43,969 bases of DNA from Chloroflexota bacterium (lineage in GTDB: Bacteria > Chloroflexota > Limnocylindria > P2-11E): assembly GCA_005889295.1 (NCBI GenBank), contig VBEY01000228.1:1-43969 (forward strand), written 5' to 3'. Numbering within the stretch: position 1 is the stretch's first letter; the number at the start of each line of letters is the position of its first letter. The translations under genes and the position numbers were made by a program. Of this stretch, positions 43,969-43,969 are shown one piece after another. Below the pieces are notes generated by a model. It was not told the DNA's origin. It saw only the letters and a list, made by a program, of their open reading frames with translations, and made no database searches.

Positions 43969-43969
43969 C

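Noticed and set aside
1-43969. CRISPR arrays, transposons, prophage, toxin-antitoxin or known defence operons
   Set aside because: Looked for regularly spaced repeats, transposase/integrase motifs and defence-gene signatures; none seen. The GAF-kinase/cyclase cassette was considered as a CBASS-like system but lacks CD-NTase motifs and CBASS effectors.

Overview
High-GC bacterial chromosomal segment, tightly packed. Taxon is not determinable from sequence alone; the gene style recalls Chloroflexota or an actinobacterial-like lineage (low confidence). About 45 CDS and one tRNA-Lys(TTT) are supportable. No CRISPR, transposase, integrase, rRNA or phage signature was seen. The main content is a purine-degradation supercluster at ~19.0-39.8 kb: adenosine deaminase, a three-subunit xanthine-dehydrogenase-type molybdoenzyme, an ATZ/TRZ-family deaminase, allantoate amidohydrolase, allantoinase, DUF3830, 5-hydroxyisourate hydrolase, OHCU decarboxylase and urate oxidase. 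Embedded in it is a four-gene, translationally coupled signalling cassette: six-GAF histidine kinase, receiver, receiver-GAF-class III cyclase, and DUF1905/YdeI-like protein. Two atypical OmpR-like regulators follow urate oxidase. Two divergent junctions in the cluster (27392-27409 and 38164-38188) appear to have overlapping mirror-image -10 elements driving near-leaderless transcripts both ways, which would link the sensor cassette to purine oxidation. Flanking regions hold NucH-type nuclease, GH15, sialidase-like, HD-GYP, two-component, pyrE and pyrKD genes. Everything is from reading the supplied sequence and ORF track; no database searches were run.
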